Origin: Flagellimonas pelagia
GTDB lineage: Bacteria; Bacteroidota; Bacteroidia; Flavobacteriales; Flavobacteriaceae
Direction of reading: 5' to 3'
Assembly (NCBI RefSeq): GCF_003584135.1
Contig: NZ_QXFI01000008.1
Span: forward strand, 62,001-126,000
Length of the DNA: 64,000 bases
A model generated the notes under the pieces. That model saw nothing but the letters and a program-made list of their open reading frames with translations. It made no database searches and was not told where the DNA came from. Below are positions 1-8,899 of this stretch, piece by piece (the first letter of the stretch is position 1; each line of letters starts with the position of its first letter). A program made the translations under genes and the position numbers.

Positions 1-490
1 TCAAAAATTTGTGATCGCTGTGTTCTATATCGGTGGCGGGTGCATTTTTTTGACCATGATCCCTTATAAACAGGAAGATTTTGCCCAATTTCTCATCATG
101 GGCATTTTTATATTGATTTGGGTCAATGACACTTTTGCCTATCTTGTAGGAAGGGCATTCGGGCGTACAAAACTTTTCCCTTCGGTTTCTCCAAAAAAAA
201 CCATTGAAGGTTCTATCGGAGGTCTTATTTTTGCACTGGTAGCCGCATATATTTTGTCATGGTACGAAACAAAACTTACCGTGGCACAATGGATGGCAAT
301 GGCTGCCTTGATCGTGGTTGCCGGTAGTCTGGGTGATCTATTGGAATCCAAGTTCAAACGTATGGCCGGGGTAAAGGATAGTGGTGCCATTTTGCCCGGT
401 CACGGTGGGATTTGGGACCGATTGGATAGCTTGGTGTTTGCCGCGCCCTTTGCCTATTTGATACTTAATTTATTCTCCTATGTTTCATAA
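1..490 (+). CDS. cdsA: Phosphatidate cytidylyltransferase, C-terminal part (cut by window start)
   Basis: This is the C-terminal end of an integral membrane CDP-diglyceride synthase, which activates phosphatidic acid with CTP for phospholipid synthesis. The frame is open from base 2 with no stop, so the gene starts outside the window and about 160 residues are visible. They contain several hydrophobic segments and the family signature near the C-terminus (GSLGDLLESKFKR, then KDSGAILPGHGGIWDRLDS). Its last 11 bases overlap the start of psd, so the two are probably translationally coupled. The next enzyme in the same lipid pathway follows directly, which supports the call. Confidence 0.93.
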   Translation, partial: QKFVIAVFYIGGGCIFLTMIPYKQEDFAQFLIMGIFILIWVNDTFAYLVGRAFGRTKLFPSVSPKKTIEGSIGGLIFALVAAYILSWYETKLTVAQWMAMAALIVVAGSLGDLLESKFKRMAGVKDSGAILPGHGGIWDRLDSLVFAAPFAYLILNLFSYVS

Positions 491-1154
491 AGAGGGTCAA
501 AAAATAATCATTACCACATTTTTTATCGTGGTCGCTGCCATTCTGGCCTCACAATTTTATATTGAATTGGAATGGGTCCGATATGCGGTACAGATAGCTG
601 CCCTAATCCTATTGATTGCCATTCTCCAATTCTTTAGGAATCCAAAAAGACCCGTTACACCCAATTTTGATGAAATCTTGGCCCCTGTTGATGGTAAGGT
701 TGTTGTAATAGAGGAAGTGGACGAGCCCGAATATTTTAAGGAACGAAGAAAACAGGTTTCTATCTTCATGTCGCCCGTTAATGTACATGTGACCCGATAT
801 CCTGCCAGCGGTACGGTAACCTATTCCAAATACCATCCAGGAAAATATTTAGTGGCATGGCATCCAAAATCGAGCACAGAGAACGAACGGACAACCGTAA
901 TACTCCATACACCCAAGTTCGGAGAAATAGGATATAGGCAAATTGCCGGGGCCATGGCACGCCGCATCGTAAACTATGCCGAAGAGGGAGAACAGGTTAC
1001 GCAGGGACAAGATGCAGGGTTCATTAAGTTTGGCTCCCGTGTAGATCTTTTATTGCCCTTGAACTGCAATATCACCGTTAAGCTGAACCAAAAAGTGGTC
1101 GGTGCCAAAACATGTATAGCTTCCTACAGATCCGATGATGATGATAATGATTGA
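480..1154 (+). CDS. psd: Phosphatidylserine decarboxylase family protein (short type)
   Basis: This enzyme makes phosphatidylethanolamine from phosphatidylserine at the membrane. The 224 residues start with two hydrophobic segments (about residues 8-45), followed by the conserved ILAPVDGKVV and the histidine-containing SPVNVHVTRYP. Near the end, FIKFGSRVDLLLP holds the Gly-Ser where this self-cleaving, pyruvoyl-forming family is processed. The length fits the short bacterial and archaeal class rather than the longer E. coli type. The start overlaps cdsA, and the Asp-rich C-terminus (DDDDND) overlaps the start of the next gene by 20 bases. This is a three-gene lipid operon. Confidence 0.93.
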   Translation: MFHKEGQKIIITTFFIVVAAILASQFYIELEWVRYAVQIAALILLIAILQFFRNPKRPVTPNFDEILAPVDGKVVVIEEVDEPEYFKERRKQVSIFMSPVNVHVTRYPASGTVTYSKYHPGKYLVAWHPKSSTENERTTVILHTPKFGEIGYRQIAGAMARRIVNYAEEGEQVTQGQDAGFIKFGSRVDLLLPLNCNITVKLNQKVVGAKTCIASYRSDDDDND

Positions 1155-1410
1155 TGAAGAGCTACATAAAAAGTTCAATGAGGCAGTTGAGTATGTCAAT
1201 AGCTACACAGAACCCCTCCCCGCTGATTTCTTACTGAGACTGTATGCCTATTTTAAAATAGCCAACAGGAATTTTGACAATCCCGGAAGCAGGACCCCTT
1301 TAATCAACGCATTTAAGGCCAATGCCTTGTTCCAAGCCAAGAATATTGGTCCAAAACAAGCCATGAAAAAATACATTGAGCTTGTCGAAAAAGAATTGAA
1401 ATCCCGCTAG
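1135..1410 (+). CDS. Acyl-CoA-binding protein (ACBP)
   Basis: A small four-helix protein of about 90 residues that would bind long-chain acyl-CoA esters in the cytoplasm. The ACBP pattern is visible: LHKKFNEAVEYVNS at the start, then LLRLYAYFKIA, and a C-terminal block ending in AMKKYIELVEKEL. The start is uncertain between 1135 and 1147 because the gene opens with several Met codons (MMMIM) that overlap the Asp-codon tail of psd. The overlap ties it to phospholipid synthesis. ACBPs are mainly a eukaryotic family with scattered bacterial members. It converges with the next gene, overlapping its stop by 4 bases. Confidence 0.9.
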   Translation: MMMIMIDEELHKKFNEAVEYVNSYTEPLPADFLLRLYAYFKIANRNFDNPGSRTPLINAFKANALFQAKNIGPKQAMKKYIELVEKELKSR

Positions 1411-2675
1411 GAAACCAAATTGGGTGTTGCCAACGACTTTTCAAAATAGGTGAAATAAATGGCCCCAAAAATGGTGACCACAAAATAGAGTGCCACCAGA
1501 TAACTTCCCATGGCCCAAAAACCATCGATTCCAAACCAGTCACTGGTCCAATAAATCAAGGCCAAACCGGCAACACCCCTAAAAACTTCTATCCAAATGG
1601 CATACCCCGCCCGGTCCATTAAAGTGGTGTAGCCATATACCCCCAGAAAAACAAAGGCACCGAACAACAAGAGACCATCAAAACCGATTTCGGAGTAATT
1701 GTAGAACATAAAGAGCATCAATATGGTGGTCACCGTCAATTGGAACAGTGAGTACGCCTTCAAGGCCGTGGATGCTTCAGGTTGATATTTTTTAAAATGA
1801 TACACATCCTCTATGATTTCTACGGGATATTTGTCCTTTACATCCTTGGGACGCCAACCCGTCGGCATAAACCAAATCCGCAGTTTGTCCCAATAGTTTT
1901 CGGTCCTCCAGGCATCTTTGATCAATCGCCATAAATGTTGAAAATTGATGATGATGGGATTCCAGGTATGGGCAGGTTTCAATACTCCGTATTGTGGCGG
2001 GACTTCATCCAGCTCCTCTTGGAAGGTTCCGAACATGCGGTCCCAAATACAGAAAATCTGTCCTAGATTCTTATCAATATATTCTGCATTGATGGCATGG
2101 TGCACCCTGTGCTGCGAAGGGGTTACGATTACATATTCCAACCAGCCCATTTTGCCAATATGCCGGGTATGGTACCAAAACTGGGCAAACAGATGAATGG
2201 GTGCCAAAACGGCGATAACCGTATTGGGAACGCCCAAAAGTGCTGCCGGAATCAACAATAGCGCATAATACCCCAAAAGATTGGAAATGGGCTGGCGAAG
2301 GGCGCAGGCCAAATTAAACTCTTCGCTGCTATGATGGATCACATGTTGGTTCCAGAAAAAATTGATATGATGGCTCAACCGATGGTTCCAATATCCAGCA
2401 AAATCCAAAGCAATAAAGGCAACTACCCAAACCAGCCATGTGGATTTGATCTCGATGAGCGCTAAATGTTCCAACAAAAAAGGATAACTGACCAGGATGA
2501 TCCCCAGACCCAGTGAGTCCTTGACCACATTGGTAAGGCCAGAACTTAAACTGCTCACGGTATCCATAACGTTATGCATCTGCTTTTTTGCAAAACGTCC
2601 ATAAAGCACTTCTACCAATACCAACCCTAGAAAAAAAGGTGTAGCATATAACAATGCCGTTGCGTACGATTCCAT
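1407..2675 (-). CDS. Sterol desaturase / fatty acid hydroxylase family membrane protein
   Basis: A 422-residue polytopic membrane protein of the di-iron fatty acid hydroxylase superfamily. The histidine clusters that bind the iron pair are intact: HRLSHH (H98, H102, H103), HVIHHSS (H111, H114, H115) and HRVHH (H189, H192, H193). The C-terminal 100 or so residues form extra hydrophobic segments, as in alkylglycerol monooxygenase-like members. The substrate cannot be read from sequence; a lipid is likely given the neighbouring phospholipid genes. It is transcribed against them and shares 4 bases with the ACBP gene end. Confidence 0.87.
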   Translation of the reverse strand: MESYATALLYATPFFLGLVLVEVLYGRFAKKQMHNVMDTVSSLSSGLTNVVKDSLGLGIILVSYPFLLEHLALIEIKSTWLVWVVAFIALDFAGYWNHRLSHHINFFWNQHVIHHSSEEFNLACALRQPISNLLGYYALLLIPAALLGVPNTVIAVLAPIHLFAQFWYHTRHIGKMGWLEYVIVTPSQHRVHHAINAEYIDKNLGQIFCIWDRMFGTFQEELDEVPPQYGVLKPAHTWNPIIINFQHLWRLIKDAWRTENYWDKLRIWFMPTGWRPKDVKDKYPVEIIEDVYHFKKYQPEASTALKAYSLFQLTVTTILMLFMFYNYSEIGFDGLLLFGAFVFLGVYGYTTLMDRAGYAIWIEVFRGVAGLALIYWTSDWFGIDGFWAMGSYLVALYFVVTIFGAIYFTYFEKSLATPNLVS

Positions 2676-2890
2676 TTGTAAAATTTAAAGTTAATCCAAT
2701 GCAAGTACGGGGTATGCGTCATGAATTTACTCTAAATTTTTAAATAAAGCTATATCGTTTGCGTAAGTAAGATTCGAAATGGACCGCGAACTTCTTTTTA
2801 TACAGGAAGAAATCCCCACCTTGCTCTTATCCCTGTGCTTCAAAAAATAATTTCCACCTCATAAATTTTCCTGACACCTTATGAAAAAGA

Positions 2891-2915
2891 AAAAGGGAAG
2901 TCCCCCTTCCCTTTT
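2891..2915 (-). terminator. Rho-independent terminator of valS
   Basis: A 10-bp perfect stem (AAAAGGGAAG with CTTCCCTTTT) around a 5-base loop, followed on the minus strand by a T-rich tract. It lies 28 bases past the valS stop. The rest of the 2676-2943 gap shows no convincing ORF or RNA. Confidence 0.85.
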
Positions 2916-2943
2916 CAAAATCATTACTATTTACAACCAAAGG

Positions 2944-5568
2944 TTATTGCAAACTGGCCAAACTTTTTTCCAAAGTTTCGATTTTGGCCTCGGCATCGGC
3001 GGCTTTTTTACGTTCGATGGCCACCACCTGCTCCGGGGCATTGTTCACGAAACGTTCGTTGCCCAATTTGCCCTGCACCGATTTCAAAAAGCCTTTGGTA
3101 TACCGAAGTTCTTCCTTGATTTTTTTGATTTCCTCCTCCACGTCGATGGCTCCAGTAATCGGAATAAAATATTCATTGCTTTTTACCCTAAAGCTTAAAG
3201 CACCATCCATTCCGGCATCAATCGTTTCCAGTTTGGAAACATTGGCCACCTTCATGATAATGGCGTCCATGTTATCCCCAATACCTTCCGTATTGAGCAT
3301 AAATAGTTCCAGGGCATCCTTTTGGGGAATGTTCTTTTCCTTTCTAATGGTTCGGATTCCAGAAATAACCTCAGCGGCAAAATCAAAATCGGCTATCAGT
3401 TTGGAGTCCACTTTTGCTCCTTTTGGCCATTGTGCCACGATCAAGGCCTCTTCCGGGGTGCGTTCGGCAATATGCTGCCAAACTTCCTCGGTCAAGAAAG
3501 GCATGAAGGGGTGCAACAGTTTCAGATTTTCCTCGAACAACTCAATCACTGCATTGAATGTGACTTGGTCAATGGGTTGTTGATACGCTGGCTTCACGAT
3601 TTCCAATAACCAAGAGCAGAAATCATCCCAAACCAATTTATAAATGGCCATCAAAGCATCGGAAATACGATATTTTGAAAAATGATCCTCGATTTCCACC
3701 AGGGTTTGGTTCAACTTGGCCGTGTACCATTCTATCCCAATTTTTGATGCCTCGGGTTGGGGAATATCCGCAACTTCCCATCCTTTTACCAATCGGAAGG
3801 CGTTCCAAATCTTATTGGCAAAGTTGGATCCTTGTTGACAAAGGGCTTCATCGAACATGATATCATTCCCCGCTGAAGAACTCAACAAAAGCCCCACTCT
3901 TACACCATCCGCACCAAAATCCTCTATCAATTTCAATGCATCCGGAGAATTGCCCAATTGTTTGGACATCTTTCGGCGTTGCTTATCACGTACCAATCCG
4001 GTAAAGTACACATTTTCAAAAGGTCGTTTACCTCTATATTCATATCCGGACATGATCATCCGGGCCACCCAAAAAAAGATGATATCGGGTGCGGTGACCA
4101 AATCACTGGTCGGATAATAATAGTTGACTTCATCATTATCAGGATCCAAGATCCCCCCAAAAACACTCATGGGCCACAACCACGAAGAAAACCAAGTATC
4201 CAAAACATCGGAATCTTGCCGTAAATCGGATTGTTGGATTGCTGGATTTTTGGATTTAGCCAATTCCAAAGCTTGCTCTGGGGTTTCCGCAACCACAAAA
4301 TCTTCCTTCCCATCCCCGTAGTAGTAAGCCGGAATCTGCTGTCCCCACCACAATTGACGGGATATGTTCCAATCACGGATACCCTCCATCCAATGACGAT
4401 AGATGTTTTCGAATTTTTTGGGGTAAAACTTGATATCTTCGGTGTTTAAAACAGCATCCAAAGCAGGCTTGGCCAAAGTTTCCATCTTCAAGAACCATTG
4501 ATCGGACAGCCTGGGCTCTATGACGGCCTTGGTCCTTTCGGAAGTACCCACCTTGTTGATGTGCTGTTCCGTTTTCACCAAAAATCCTTTTTCTTCCAAC
4601 TCCTTGGCAATTTCCTTGCGGACCACAAAACGATCCTTTCCTTGGTAATGCAACCCAAAGGAGTTTAAGGTAGCATCCTCGTTGAAGATGTCGATGACCT
4701 CCAAATCGTGCTTTTCACCCAGATTCTTATCGTTCTCATCATGTGCCGGCGTCACCTTTAGGCACCCGGTACCGAACTCCACGTCCACATATTCATCTTC
4801 AATAATCGGGATAACCCTGCCACAAATGGGCACAATGGCCTTTTTGCCACGAAGGTGATGGTATCTTTCATCATTAGGGTTGATACAGATAGCGGTATCT
4901 CCCAAAATGGTCTCTGGACGGGTTGTGGCAATCGTCACTTTTTCATCGGAACCTTCAATGGCGTAGGCCAAATAGTATAGATTACCTTGTCTTTCCTCAT
5001 AAATTACCTCTTCATCGGATAGGGTTGTTTTCGCCTCCGGGTCCCAATTCACCATTCGGTAACCCCTGTAAATCAATCCTTTATTGTACAAATCCACAAA
5101 AACCTTGATTACGGATGCGGACATATCGTCATCCATGGTAAACTTGGTACGGTTCCAATCACAGGAACAGCCCAATTTTTTTAATTGTTGAAGGATGACA
5201 CCTCCATACTCATGGGTCCAATCCCAAGCATGCTTTAAAAAATCCTCGCGGGACAGAGTTGCTTTATCAATACCTTCTTCCTTCAACTTTGCCACAACTT
5301 TGGCCTCTGTAGCAATGGAGGCATGGTCCGTACCGGGCACCCAACAGGCATTTTTCCCCAACAGTCTTGCGCGACGAATGAGAACATCCTGAATGGTATT
5401 GTTGAGCATATGCCCCATATGAAGTACTCCCGTAACGTTTGGCGGTGGGATCACTATGGTGTAAGGTTCCCTTTCATCTGGGGTGGAGCTAAAATAATCA
5501 TGCTTTGTCCAGTAGGTATACCAATGCTCTTCAACCCTTTTGGGCTCATATTTTGATGGAATTTCCAT
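2944..5568 (-). CDS. valS: Valyl-tRNA synthetase
   Basis: A class I aminoacyl-tRNA synthetase that charges tRNA-Val in the cytoplasm. At 874 residues it has the usual length. The HIGH-type motif is HMGH at residues 50-53 after PPPNVTGVL, and the KMSKS-type motif is KMSKQ starting at residue 533. The C-terminal 65 or so residues form the expected charged coiled coil. It is monocistronic, with a promoter about 110 bases upstream and a terminator just behind. Residues of about 438-447 are encoded by an imperfect 8-base repeat (see repeat at 4228). Confidence 0.98.
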   Translation of the reverse strand: MEIPSKYEPKRVEEHWYTYWTKHDYFSSTPDEREPYTIVIPPPNVTGVLHMGHMLNNTIQDVLIRRARLLGKNACWVPGTDHASIATEAKVVAKLKEEGIDKATLSREDFLKHAWDWTHEYGGVILQQLKKLGCSCDWNRTKFTMDDDMSASVIKVFVDLYNKGLIYRGYRMVNWDPEAKTTLSDEEVIYEERQGNLYYLAYAIEGSDEKVTIATTRPETILGDTAICINPNDERYHHLRGKKAIVPICGRVIPIIEDEYVDVEFGTGCLKVTPAHDENDKNLGEKHDLEVIDIFNEDATLNSFGLHYQGKDRFVVRKEIAKELEEKGFLVKTEQHINKVGTSERTKAVIEPRLSDQWFLKMETLAKPALDAVLNTEDIKFYPKKFENIYRHWMEGIRDWNISRQLWWGQQIPAYYYGDGKEDFVVAETPEQALELAKSKNPAIQQSDLRQDSDVLDTWFSSWLWPMSVFGGILDPDNDEVNYYYPTSDLVTAPDIIFFWVARMIMSGYEYRGKRPFENVYFTGLVRDKQRRKMSKQLGNSPDALKLIEDFGADGVRVGLLLSSSAGNDIMFDEALCQQGSNFANKIWNAFRLVKGWEVADIPQPEASKIGIEWYTAKLNQTLVEIEDHFSKYRISDALMAIYKLVWDDFCSWLLEIVKPAYQQPIDQVTFNAVIELFEENLKLLHPFMPFLTEEVWQHIAERTPEEALIVAQWPKGAKVDSKLIADFDFAAEVISGIRTIRKEKNIPQKDALELFMLNTEGIGDNMDAIIMKVANVSKLETIDAGMDGALSFRVKSNEYFIPITGAIDVEEEIKKIKEELRYTKGFLKSVQGKLGNERFVNNAPEQVVAIERKKAADAEAKIETLEKSLASLQ
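4228..4256. repeat. Octanucleotide repeat inside valS
   Basis: Four GGATT units spaced exactly 8 bases apart (GGATTGTT, GGATTGCT, GGATTTTT, GGATT) lie in frame in valS, coding a variable linker before the conserved DLRQD block. The period is not a multiple of three, so loss or gain of a single unit would shift the frame of an essential gene. Confidence 0.7.
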
Positions 5569-5680
5569 TTTTCGGTACAGTTTTTGTTAAATCAAGGATT
5601 TGGATTGGTTTTTTTGAAGGGAAAGCGCAATGTTAATTTTATGCTATTCTTCGGATGGATTCCAATCCAGAAATACGAAA

Positions 5681-5710
5681 CAAAAATAAGTAACGTTATT
5701 ACATAACAAA
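5681..5710 (-). promoter_or_regulatory. Promoter of valS (Bacteroidetes type)
   Basis: On the minus strand a TTTG at 5710-5707 is followed after 18 bases by TATTTTTG (5688-5681), an exact match to TAnnTTTG. Transcription would begin near 5675, giving a leader of roughly 110 bases. Confidence 0.7.
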
Positions 5711-5714
5711 AGAA

Positions 5715-5747
5715 TTTTGGATGCAGGTGTGAAAACATCTACTTTTG
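5715..5747 (+). promoter_or_regulatory. Promoter of the DUF1573 gene (Bacteroidetes type)
   Basis: TTTTG at 5715-5719, then 20 bases, then TACTTTTG at 5740-5747. It stands back to back with the valS promoter, with the two -33 boxes only 4 bases apart. Because the -7 box covers the in-frame TTG at 5745, translation must start later, at the ATG of 5769. Confidence 0.78.
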
Positions 5748-5768
5748 AAATTCACCCAAAAACCAAAA

Positions 5769-6161
5769 ATGATGAAAAAAACTGTACTCGTGCTGTTTTT
5801 AGGGCTTATTTCCCTAGGGATCTATGCGCAAGAAGCTACGGCTAAAATTGAATTTAAGAGTGAGACCATCGACTACGGTGAAATTGACAAGGGAAGTGAC
5901 GGTGTCCGTGTGTTTGAATTTACCAATACCGGAACTGCACCTTTGGTAATCAGCAATGTTAGATCAAGCTGCGGATGTACCATCCCCAAAAAACCGGAAG
6001 AACCGATCATGCCTGGAAAAACCGGTAAGATCGAAGTGAAATATGACACCAACAGGGTTGGCCCCATCAGAAAGGCCATTACCGTGACCTCCAATGCCGA
6101 TACCCCTACAAAGGTTTTGAAGATTAAAGGAGAAGTCAAAGGACCTGGTACCAGTAAGTAA
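5769..6161 (+). CDS. DUF1573 domain secreted protein
   Basis: A 130-residue exported protein with a signal peptide (MMKKTVLVLFLGLISLGIYA) followed by a single Ig-like DUF1573 domain. The family core is visible: FEFTNTGTAPLVISNVRSSCG followed by CTIPKKPEEPIMPGKTGKI. Such domains are very common in Bacteroidetes periplasmic and surface proteins, but their biochemical role is not established. The start at 5769 is chosen because an in-frame TTG upstream sits in the promoter -7 box. The gene stands alone between its promoter and a terminator. Confidence 0.9.
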   Translation: MMKKTVLVLFLGLISLGIYAQEATAKIEFKSETIDYGEIDKGSDGVRVFEFTNTGTAPLVISNVRSSCGCTIPKKPEEPIMPGKTGKIEVKYDTNRVGPIRKAITVTSNADTPTKVLKIKGEVKGPGTSK

Positions 6162-6184
6162 AAAGAAAATTAACTTTAGAAGAG

Positions 6185-6216
6185 CCCTGAAGACAATGGT
6201 TTTCAGGGTTTTTTAT
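6185..6216 (+). terminator. Terminator of the DUF1573 gene
   Basis: A 7-bp stem (CCCTGAA with TTCAGGG) and a T-run from 6209 lie 24 bases after the stop. The T-run reaches the last codons of the convergent protease gene. Confidence 0.8.
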
Positions 6217-6218
6217 TT

Positions 6219-7559
6219 TTAATCGTCGTCAAAGACTTTTTTCAACACAAAGGAAAACAATAAGTCTTTGTTGTACCGTTCGATCAGGACCCGAATACGC
6301 TTGCCCTCTTTCTCGTTCAACATTTTGAGAATTTCCTGAATCTTGTAACGGTGCACTCCTTTTCCGTTTATGGCCAATATCACATCCCCCTCACGAAGAC
6401 CTGCCTCTGCCGCCGGACTTCCTGCCCGGATACTGGAGACCACAATTTCTGGCACCAAGCTTAGCTTTGTGCGATTTTCCACCAAAATCTTGACGTTTCC
6501 GAAAGATGAGTCATCATCCTTCACAATACCGTTGCTGTCGGCAATACTTTCGGCAATGTACCGAAGACCGTTGTGCTGCAATTCGATTCCGGCCAAGTTA
6601 TATTGAAACGGTTCCTTAAAATTGCTATTCTTTTTTAGGGTTACTTGACCACGGGAGTAATCGAACACCATATTGAATCGTTTGAGGACCTCGCCTCCCA
6701 CACTTCCGTTACGATCGCCCAAGTTTTCCAATCCTCCGAAAAACTCCCTGTACGGAAAGGCCACTTTGGCATCCTTGAGTTCAAAATCCCCGATACGGAC
6801 TCCTTTTATCTTGGAGCGCTTTCCAAAAATATCGCCACTCAATCCTCTTCCTAAATGATCTTCATAATTTTTCTCGGGCACTTCCAATCCTCGCTCGGGT
6901 TCACGGAAAAGCCAAAGGGCATCGCTACTTCCAGTATCCACCAACAATTTCACCTTTATGTTTGCAGTATCCCTCATCAAAACCGTACCCTCTACGTAGG
7001 CCTTTCTTCTATCCACTATAAGGGGAATGGTCTGATCGTTCTTTTTCTCTTTGTAACGATATAGCTCAGGATTATGCAATTTTATATTCTTGGAACCATA
7101 GTTGACTTCGACGACAAAGTCTCGGAACAAATCGTATCCCATGATGCCATGCACTGGGATTCCTAAAGAGGTGGATAGATTGATGTCCCTATCCAATACC
7201 ACATAAAGATCTTGGGAAAAGTTTTTGGCATTGCCCAATCTGAAGATATTTCCTTTGGAACTTAAGGCCTTCATAGGTTCTCCATCACCCAATCCCCGGA
7301 TGGTTACCTCGGAAACATTGTTGATGGGAACGGAATCCGATTCGGATAGATTAAAAAGAATGGGTTTACTTACGCCTGAATCCAAGATGAAAGTCAGTTC
7401 GGCTCCATTAATTTCAATAGGAACAATAATCAGGTTGTTGATGAGTTCAAACCTGATTTTTTCAAACTTTTGCCCATTGGGCAAACCATACCCTTGTGCC
7501 AAACTTGTAGCGGGCACTATTAAAAGAAGTGCAAAAAAAAGAAATATTTTCTTCAACAT
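6219..7559 (-). CDS. Secreted aspartyl protease with PDZ domain
   Basis: A 446-residue exported protein with a signal peptide at residues 1-22. Two retropepsin-like lobes each carry a catalytic-type motif: FILDSG around D60 and LLVDTGSS around D208. A PDZ domain (residues about 360-440, with AGSPAAEAGLREGDVILAING) closes the chain. Bacteroidetes carry many such proteins; both the substrate and whether they are active proteases are unknown. A processing role in the periplasm is inference from the fold. It is alone in its orientation and converges on the DUF1573 gene. Confidence 0.85.
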   Translation of the reverse strand: MLKKIFLFFALLLIVPATSLAQGYGLPNGQKFEKIRFELINNLIIVPIEINGAELTFILDSGVSKPILFNLSESDSVPINNVSEVTIRGLGDGEPMKALSSKGNIFRLGNAKNFSQDLYVVLDRDINLSTSLGIPVHGIMGYDLFRDFVVEVNYGSKNIKLHNPELYRYKEKKNDQTIPLIVDRRKAYVEGTVLMRDTANIKVKLLVDTGSSDALWLFREPERGLEVPEKNYEDHLGRGLSGDIFGKRSKIKGVRIGDFELKDAKVAFPYREFFGGLENLGDRNGSVGGEVLKRFNMVFDYSRGQVTLKKNSNFKEPFQYNLAGIELQHNGLRYIAESIADSNGIVKDDDSSFGNVKILVENRTKLSLVPEIVVSSIRAGSPAAEAGLREGDVILAINGKGVHRYKIQEILKMLNEKEGKRIRVLIERYNKDLLFSFVLKKVFDDD

Positions 7560-7705
7560 ACTTACTTTTAAAAGGTTATGCTTATTAAATATACAAAATC
7601 AAAAGAAATGTCCCCTTTAATTTAACATTTTGATAAGCGAACAAATCTTCCATAATATGTTGTTTTCAAGTCTTGGTTTTCCCATTTTTGCGTAAAATTT
7701 CGGAA

Positions 7706-8899
7706 ATGCCTAGTATCTCTAACAAAGGGAAGCAAATGCCCGCTTCACCCATACGAAAATTGGTCCCCTACGCCGAGGCGGCAAAAAAACTTGGGACCCA
7801 TGTGATTCACCTCAACATTGGCCAGCCAGACATCAAGACCCCAAAAGTGGCACTGGATGCTGTTCGCAACCATAATATCGAGGTTTTGGCCTATAGTATG
7901 ACCGAAGGTTCCGAAATCTATCGGGAAAAAATTGCGGCCTATTATGCCAAAAAGGATATTCATGTCAGCGCCAAGGACATCATTGTGACCACAGGTGGTT
8001 CCGAAGCATTGAGTTTTGCCATGGGCACCATTATGGATGCCGAGGATGAAATCATCATCCCAGAGCCCTTTTATGCCAATTACAATGGATTTGCTACTGC
8101 CGCAGGCGTAAACGTGGTCCCCATTGCTTCCAGTATCGATACCAATTTCGCCCTGCCACCGATAAAAGAGTTTGAAAAACTCATCACCCCAAAAACCAAG
8201 GCCATCCTTATTTGTAATCCTGGTAACCCTACCGGATACCTCTATAGCAAAGAGGAAATTTTGCAATTGGCCGAAATGGTGAAAAAACATAATTTGTTCC
8301 TGATCGCCGATGAAGTCTACCGCGAATTCACTTATGAAGGAAAAACCCATTATTCCATTTTACAAGTGGAAGGCCTGGAAGAATATGCTATTGTGATAGA
8401 TTCTGTTTCCAAACGATATAGTATGTGCGGTGCCCGAATAGGGTGTTTGGTTTCCAAGAACAAGGAAGTGATTCAAACCGCCTTGAAATTTGCACAGGCC
8501 CGATTGTCTCCTCCCACCTTTGCACAAATTGCCAGCGAAGCCGCATTGGAAACGCCCCAGGAATATTTTGATGCCGTGATCGAGGAATACGTATCTCGAA
8601 GAAACATCCTGATTTCCGAACTCCAGAAGTTGGAAGGTGTAAAGGTAGCGGTTCCACAAGGTGCCTTTTACTGTGTGGTGGAACTTCCTGTAGAAGATGC
8701 CGATGATTTTGCCCAATGGTTGCTCGAAAGTTTTGAAATGGACGGCAATACCGTGATGGTGGCACCAGCTGCCGGTTTTTATGCCACTCCAGGACTTGGA
8801 AAAAATCAGATAAGAATTGCCTATGTGCTCGAAAAAGAGCAACTTGTAAAGGCCGTCCAAATTTTGGGCAAGGCCCTAACCAAGTACAACGACCGGTGA
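7706..8899 (+). CDS. Pyridoxal phosphate-dependent aminotransferase, class I
   Basis: A 397-residue fold-type I aminotransferase acting on an amino acid and 2-oxo acid pair. The PLP-binding lysine sits in VIDSVSKRYSMCGARIG; LNIGQPDIKTP and CNPGNPTGYLYS are the usual substrate- and cofactor-site blocks, and the small-domain arginine is in the final NQIRIAYV. The ATG at 7706 is preferred to the in-frame TTG at 7673 because the family starts close to the GKQMPASPIRKL segment. Exact substrate (aspartate, alanine or aromatic) is not readable. The stop overlaps the murB start (GTGA). Confidence 0.9.
   Translation: MPSISNKGKQMPASPIRKLVPYAEAAKKLGTHVIHLNIGQPDIKTPKVALDAVRNHNIEVLAYSMTEGSEIYREKIAAYYAKKDIHVSAKDIIVTTGGSEALSFAMGTIMDAEDEIIIPEPFYANYNGFATAAGVNVVPIASSIDTNFALPPIKEFEKLITPKTKAILICNPGNPTGYLYSKEEILQLAEMVKKHNLFLIADEVYREFTYEGKTHYSILQVEGLEEYAIVIDSVSKRYSMCGARIGCLVSKNKEVIQTALKFAQARLSPPTFAQIASEAALETPQEYFDAVIEEYVSRRNILISELQKLEGVKVAVPQGAFYCVVELPVEDADDFAQWLLESFEMDGNTVMVAPAAGFYATPGLGKNQIRIAYVLEKEQLVKAVQILGKALTKYNDR

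Noticed and set aside
2881-3198. Plus-strand ORF starting at the valS terminator
   Set aside because: Its first codons are the terminator stem and the rest is antisense to valS.
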